A stretch of DNA of 64,000 bases from the NCBI GenBank assembly GCA_027919835.1, contig JANVFP010000024.1, positions 124,001-188,000 on the forward strand, read 5' to 3'. The notes beneath the pieces were generated by a model, which saw nothing but the letters and a program-made list of their open reading frames with translations, was not told where the DNA came from and did not search any database. Positions within the stretch are counted from its first letter, which is position 1; every line of letters starts with the position of its first letter. Below are positions 59,272 through 64,000 of the stretch, piece by piece. The translations under genes and the position numbers were made by a program. The DNA comes from Lentinula raphanica. Its lineage: Eukaryota; Basidiomycota; Agaricomycetes; Agaricales; Omphalotaceae.

Positions 59272-60890
59272 GGTGCAAGTTACTGTTCAAGTTGAAGGAG
59301 ACTGGGGAGATCTTGCAAAGCCGGCGCTTAACGGATTCTAATTGGTCACATGTCAATGGAAATGCGCTGACAAATTCGGAATTATTCATCCTATACACGG
59401 CCAGCCCGTCGTTTAAGTTTTGGTGAACCACAAGGATGAATCGCCCGTGGTTAAACCAACTGAGGTAGGAATTAAAAAGGAAGCAATTGTCCCGCAGGGC
59501 ATCTGATATTGGTTAAACATATTAGCACATTCGTCATCCCATGGTTCGAACTCAAATGGACTTCAGACTCAAGGTGGCCTTTTCATAGCTCAATGGCAGT
59601 GGGTTATCTGGGTGCCCTGCCTTTCTGCTCACTGTTCTCGAAGCTACTCATGAAAAGATTGCAATGAATAATTCCCTGAAAGAATGATATTGTTTTATAT
59701 GAGAGTACACAAAACTGTAATGCCAAGGAAATGTGATACTGTGAGTATCGAGCCAATGTTGAATGAGATAACAACTGGCGGCGGCGAAACTCAGCAGTCC
59801 GCCCATTGATACGCGCAATGCTACAAGCAATGTTTTAGAAGAAAGCAGAAAATTAGAAGCCAATAACGCACCATAACACACACTCGCAACAGTGCTGCCC
59901 GAAACTACATCCAACTGAAGACCATCCAAAGACTCTTGCGCTAAATTGGCACGCCACTGCACACCTTCGTCAGAATCTGACTCTGAACACTTGTTGAAGA
60001 CTGAAGTCCTTGAGGTCTTTATCCAGGGACGTTCGAACATGAGACTTGAGGACAGAGATATTGACCATTGCACAAAATTTGAGGATTTCAGAGTGATTAG
60101 CAACCAGGGTTTGAGGAAGCTTGATGATTGCAGAGAAGTTTCGGGGTATTTTGAGAGCATAGCGGTTCAACGACCTTGAATGATTTGAGTTTGATCATGA
60201 GAGTGGTTGCGCTGTTGTTGACGGAAAGGCTTGACGAGCATAATATTCCTGCGTTGAACTTTCACGGTCCTACAGCATTGGAAGGCATTGATTCTGGATT
60301 GAAGCTCGAAAGGATTTGAGAGCCAACTTGGGCTTGAGGTTTTGAAGGAATACAGCATTACAGTGCTGGCATTGTGTGCACGAAATGGAGGACAACTCGA
60401 GATGGCTTGAAGGTGGAGTGGTGGAGTTTCTGTGAGGAGGTTCAACTTGTAACACGTGCTCGCTTTCAACGACTTTGACGCGAGTCGCGACTCGGACCTC
60501 GCTTCACATAACACAGACTCAGAACTTTGTCAAGAGATGTTTAATTTTGGGACTCAATGAGCAGCTATGGAATTTAACTCTCAGAAACTCAAGTTGATTT
60601 GCATTTCATATTGGATCTGGAGTTAAAACAGGGCAAATAGATTACATCTTGTCTCTGCAGTGGATTGCGGCATCGACTTCCGAGTGTATCCGGTATGACT
60701 CTTCGTCGATCAACCATCAGCTCAACGAAGGTCTGGCCGTGTACTATAAATTATCTCAAGATGCCCAAATTCCAAGTCCGCTTATTATGTAATTCTTAGT
60801 CAGCGCCCTCTAAGCGCCTTGCCAGCCTTTTTCTTCGCACACTAGCGCTTTTTGGGCGCTCTTTCATCTCCAATACCTCATTCTGTGTTT
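59272..60890. other. Gene-poor region
   Basis: About 1.6 kb with one weak candidate gene (59648-60101). It has repeated GATTTGAG/TTGAGG-like motifs around 60060-60430 and no recognisable domain. Confidence 0.4.
59648..60101 (-). CDS. Possible small membrane protein (weak)
   Basis: An open frame on the minus strand could be spliced by a GT-AG intron (donor GTGCGTTATTGG, acceptor TTGCTTGTAG, about 59819-59871). It would give a product of about 130 residues with a hydrophobic segment (RVSMGGLLSFAAASCYLI). No family is recognised and the start is uncertain. It may be chance. Confidence 0.25.
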
Positions 60891-61004
60891 ACTTAGTGTG
60901 CTCTCTATTTGACTCTGACCACTTTAGTATCAGGATTTTAGTATTTTCAAATACTTTGATACATGAAGTCAATGGTTATGGATTTGCCCTGTCTGTTATA
61001 TTCA

Positions 61005-61145
61005 TACCTCCGACTCCGATCCGATTCCGATCCGATTCCGATCCAGACCCCTCCCTAATCCCCTCACACTCATTTTATGTTTGTTATTTCTACTCCGATG
61101 GCTTTTATAGCTCCGATGGCTCCGATGGCTCCGACTCCGGAGCTT
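61005..61145 (+). repeat. TCCGAT/TCCGAC hexamer-rich repeat
   Basis: Irregular tandem runs such as TCCGATTCCGATCCGATTCC and GCTCCGATGGCTCCGATGGC. Similar short runs occur at 61486-61508 and 63405-63475. Read as codons they give Ser-Asp, which matches the Ser/Asp-rich gag-like ORF nearby. Confidence 0.7.
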
Positions 61146-62280
61146 GTACTTAATGTTTGCTTGTTTATTAGTGTATAACTCCGATCCGATTTGGAGGCAC
61201 AGCCACAGTCCTTATTGTCTTTATGCCTATCACTCTTATTGTCTTTTATTTTACAATAAGTACATTCATTCTTTTGTTATGACTTTACAATAGTTATTGT
61301 TAATTACTTGACAGCCTTGGAACTTGATTACTCCGAGACTGGTATATAAGCCTTAGTAGTTTGTACTGTAGGCTTAACCTCGAAATCGACTTGGGTACGA
61401 CCTAGTTACCTCTGGTACTAGTTTCAGTCCTATCTAGTACAACCTCTGCCTTCACGTCTAGTCCGTTCGACTCTCTGTTTAGTCCGACTCCGACTCCGAC
61501 TCCGACTTTCCCACGGTCCGACGGTCCTACTGGATCCTTACATTTGTCACATACCCTCAGGGACACACAGCAAGTAGAAGGTGTTGGTCAATAACAGCAC
61601 CAAGTCCCGCAACTATCCGTAGGGTCTTGTACACTTTCCTACCTGCTTGGGTACTTCCTAAGTCCGATCTCAGGACCTACTAGGTCCGACTCCAGAATCT
61701 CCGGACCCCTCCGACCCTATCTGGCACGACCCTAACAGTATTTCGAGGTTATTCTTTTCTATTTGCTGTTCCGACATTCTGTTCTTGTTCACTTCTGTCA
61801 TGGATCTCTCCGATGCTTAAACTTTCTATGACTATGCTCATTCCCTCCCGGACACCTATTCCTCCTCAGACAGCTCCGAAGGTGATGTCAATGACTCATC
61901 CTCCGATGCTGGCTCCGACGTTTCTGACGGTTCCTCCGATTACAACTCCTACAACTCCGATTCCAATAATCAACCCTCAGACTACTCCGATTCCAATAAC
62001 TCCGGTCCTCCGACCGATGTTTCCTCCGATTCCGAGGATTCTGAGTCAGATTCCAGACCTATACTCGGATCCAATGGAAGGTTACTTCCAGAAGAGAGAG
62101 AAAGGCGCTGGAGAATGGCTCTTTGCTTCTACTGTGGTGGCATCAGGAAAAATGTACTGAGCCCTCAGCCACTAAAAGCTGCTTTCAGGCCCCCTAGAGC
62201 CTTCCAAGGCTTTGGGGCCTCCAAAGCCTGCAAAGATACCCCCCAAATCCTAGGCACTTTCAGCCACCTGAAAGTCTTGG

Positions 62281-62400
62281 GGTATTCTTTGGGGTGCTTT
62301 GAAGTGCTTTCAGGATCTTTGAGGGTCTTTGGGTGTCTTTGAGGATCTTTGAGTATCTTTGTAGTACTTTGAGTGTCTTTGTGGTGCTTTGAGATGCTTT
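62281..62400 (+). repeat. Tandem array of 12 units of 10 bp
   Basis: Twelve successive units of exactly 10 bp, each ending CTTT, with consensus near GAGGATCTTT. There are no spacer bases between units. Confidence 0.85.
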
Positions 62401-62880
62401 CAAAAGCAAATAATATGAATAAAAATCAATTTATTCCTTTTGTTTCCATTTTACATTACATTCTATTATATTTTATTTTATATTCTAGTATTATGTAATT
62501 TTTAATTATTATATTACATAAGACTTATATAATTACAAGAATTTGTAATGTACTATCTAAATTACCAAATTATATAAGGAATCTAATCCATAAATGTCAT
62601 ATATAAAGCCCTTCATTGAGATATGATAACATATATAACATGTAGATATGTAGTTAATATAGCTATATATGTGTTTTGACCAGGTGACAAACTTTTTGAT
62701 TGTACATGGTTCATGGTGGCAGGCCAAATATGCCATTGAAATAAGATCTTGTCAAAGTTGTCAATTGGAGTTGTTAATGCATGTATCTTCTAGATTAAGA
62801 AAGTTCTGCAATGCACTTATCTAATTCCCTATTTGAATGATGTTTTCTTCATTGAATTTAATATTAAAGAGTTGCTACAA
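62401..62880. other. AT-rich core of the TIR element
   Basis: About 480 bp, extremely rich in A and T from 62410 to about 62660, with short imperfect palindromes such as TGTAATTTTTAATTATTATA followed by TTACA. No ORF. Confidence 0.6.
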
Positions 62881-62960
62881 AGCTTTGCAAAGACTCTCAA
62901 AGACTCTCAAAGATCCTCAAAGATTCTCAAAGATCCTCAAAGCACTTCAAAGCACCACAA
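62881..62960 (-). repeat. Inverted array of about 8 units of 10 bp
   Basis: Units such as AGACTCTCAA, AGATCCTCAA and AGCACTTCAA follow without spacers. On the minus strand they read as the same unit as the left array. Confidence 0.85.
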
Positions 62961-63321
62961 AGCAGTTTAGTGACCTGGATAACCTGGGCAGCCTAGGCCA
63001 TTGAGGCACTTTCAGAGTCTCTAGGAATTAGCCATTTCTTGAGGTGCTCTCAGATTAAAGTATATTTCTTTGAGGTTGCCTAAGAAATGCCCATTTTCCT
63101 CAGTGCTTTCTAGCTCTTCCAAGCATGTAGGCCCTTTAGAGAGCCTCAAAGATACTCACAGTTGCCTAGGCCTAGAGTGTTTTTCCTGATGTGGAGACCA
63201 TTTCCGAGCCAATTGTCCTAGGCTCCGGGGTCAAACCACTGACTCCTCGGATGAGGAGAGCTCCGAGCAATCAGATAACGAGGGCTCCGATGGAGATGTA
63301 GGAAATGACTCGGACTGGTAT

Positions 63322-64000
63322 TAGACTTGCTCCAAGGCATTTTCAGGCTAAGTTTTTGTGTTCTTTTTGTCTCCTGCTTGTGTTCTAGTTTGTTTTTATT
63401 GTTTCCGATGTTGCTCCGGTCCTACTCCGGTCCAACTCCGATTTTAGTCCGACTTTACTCCGATTTTATTGTCTGTTTAACCTCTGTTTGTTATGTCCTT
63501 TATTTCTTATATTTTTGTTCATTGAAGTCCGACCTTTTTCTGTTATTTTCCCCCTGTTCACTCATTGTTTGTTATATTTGTTCATTCTGTTGATTTGGGT
63601 CACTTATGTCCGATGGTTCCGAGATTTTTCTGTGCCACTTACCCTTTGTTTTCATCTTCTTCATATGCACTGCCCCTCTGTTAGAAATTCTTACATTATA
63701 GGCTTGATTATAGTTTCAACTCCCACTTCTGGTCCGTTGACCTTCGGTAGCTTGGAACAAATACTGATCGGCCCCTTCTGTTTGTTTTTCTTATGCCTTG
63801 GCTACTCCGACGGCTCCGATTTCGGAGTTTTCGGAACCTCTTGGATGGACTTCCATCACCTTTTGTGCATTCTTTGGAAGTGTACAGTTTTTGTTACTCA
63901 TTTTTGAGTAAAATCTTTGCAGTGGTATTTAGATTTTGGATTTCTATGTTTGCTCCTTCCTTCGGCACCTTCTTGGATCCTATCCCTCCGATACTCTGGA
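63322..64000. other. Repeat-rich DNA to the end of the window
   Basis: Pyrimidine-rich sequence with TCCGAY motifs. Open frames here (63327-63593, 63488-63907) are hydrophobic by composition (many CTT, TTT, TGT codons) and show no domain. It may be further degraded retroelement sequence. Confidence 0.45.

Larger units (their letters stand above)
62141..63191. mobile_element. TIR element with inverted 10-bp repeat arrays (MITE-like)
   Basis: The ends are perfect 12 bp inverted repeats, CATCAGGAAAAA at 62141-62152 and its complement at 63180-63191, followed by less perfect similarity. Both flanks carry TGG (62138-62140 and 63192-63194), a possible 3 bp target duplication. Inside are two arrays of a 10 bp unit in opposite orientation (62281-62400 and 62881-62960) around a very AT-rich core of about 480 bp. 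No transposase ORF exists, so it is non-autonomous. Long subterminal repeat arrays and a 3 bp duplication resemble CACTA/EnSpm elements, but the end sequence does not start with CACTA. Confidence 0.65.
61801..63321 (+). pseudogene. Retrotransposon gag-like remnant, interrupted
   Basis: In the frame beginning ATGGATCTCTCCGATGC at 61801, after an early stop, the sequence codes for a Ser/Asp-rich segment, then RLLPEERERRWRMALCFYC and GG. This is the approach to a CCHC zinc knuckle, as in Gag of fungal Ty3/Gypsy elements. At 62140 the frame is cut by a 1,051 bp insertion. At 63192 the rest follows: a segment with His and the final Cys (DHFRANCPR) and an acidic Ser/Asp-rich tail ending at a stop at 63319-63321. 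No protease, reverse transcriptase or integrase could be recognised downstream. The element is defective or only its gag end is in the window. Confidence 0.6.

Noticed and set aside
62281..62960. CRISPR-like array
   Set aside because: The repeats are contiguous 10 bp units with no spacers, in a fungal genome, and occur in two inverted blocks; this is not CRISPR.
63327..63907. Hydrophobic open frames suggesting a membrane protein
   Set aside because: Hydrophobicity results from T-rich sequence; no helix pattern, start context or homology is apparent.

Overview
This is nuclear DNA from a filamentous basidiomycete, most likely a mushroom-forming agaricomycete. Genes are dense and broken by many 45-65 bp GT-AG introns. 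Gene families typical of Agaricomycetes are present (a DUF6535 membrane protein, tandem F-box/leucine-rich proteins, OPT transporter, P450s, a GH30 glucanase, cysteine-rich small secreted proteins). There is no bacterial operon structure. Exon structures below were spliced by eye from splice-site consensus, reading frame and family conservation; no searches were run.

Layout. 0-13.6 kb: a small CsbD-like hydrophilic protein, an AIF/AMID-type FAD oxidoreductase, a divergent pair made of F1Fo-ATP synthase subunit h (Atp14) and the F1-ATPase inhibitor (Inh1/IF1), a small two-helix membrane protein, a DUF6535 protein, and two large disordered basidiomycete proteins in divergent orientation. 14.7-18.5 kb: an OPT oligopeptide transporter. 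19.2-31.2 kb: a large inverted duplication. Its arms each carry an apparently intact cytochrome P450. The loop carries a small conserved fungal protein, a GNAT acetyltransferase, a proline-rich Aim3/Abp1-type protein and mitochondrial tryptophanyl-tRNA synthetase. A third, fragmentary P450 lies at 34.0-34.3 kb, beyond an aldo-keto reductase. 34.5-38.1 kb: a divergent pair, Dim1 18S rRNA dimethylase and eIF2D (Tma64), with only 89 bp between start codons.

38.4-39.75 kb: an inverted pair of nearly identical 10-cysteine secreted proteins. 40.0-43.5 kb: tandem F-box paralogues, the upstream copy possibly damaged. 44.6-52.1 kb: a mitochondrial ribosomal protein (L51/S25/CI-B8 fold), a DUR3-type urea transporter and a secreted GH30 beta-glucanase. 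52.9-58.5 kb: beta-adaptin (AP-1/Apl2) together with a partial tandem duplication of its own 3' exons. 58.9-59.3 kb: Isd11 (LYR protein).

59.3-64 kb is gene-poor. It holds Ser/Asp-coding TCCGAY repeats and a retrotransposon gag-like ORF. That ORF is interrupted inside its CCHC zinc knuckle by a 1,051 bp terminal-inverted-repeat element. The element carries two oppositely oriented arrays of a strict 10-bp repeat around an AT-rich core. It is the least explained structure in the window and the best candidate for something new.
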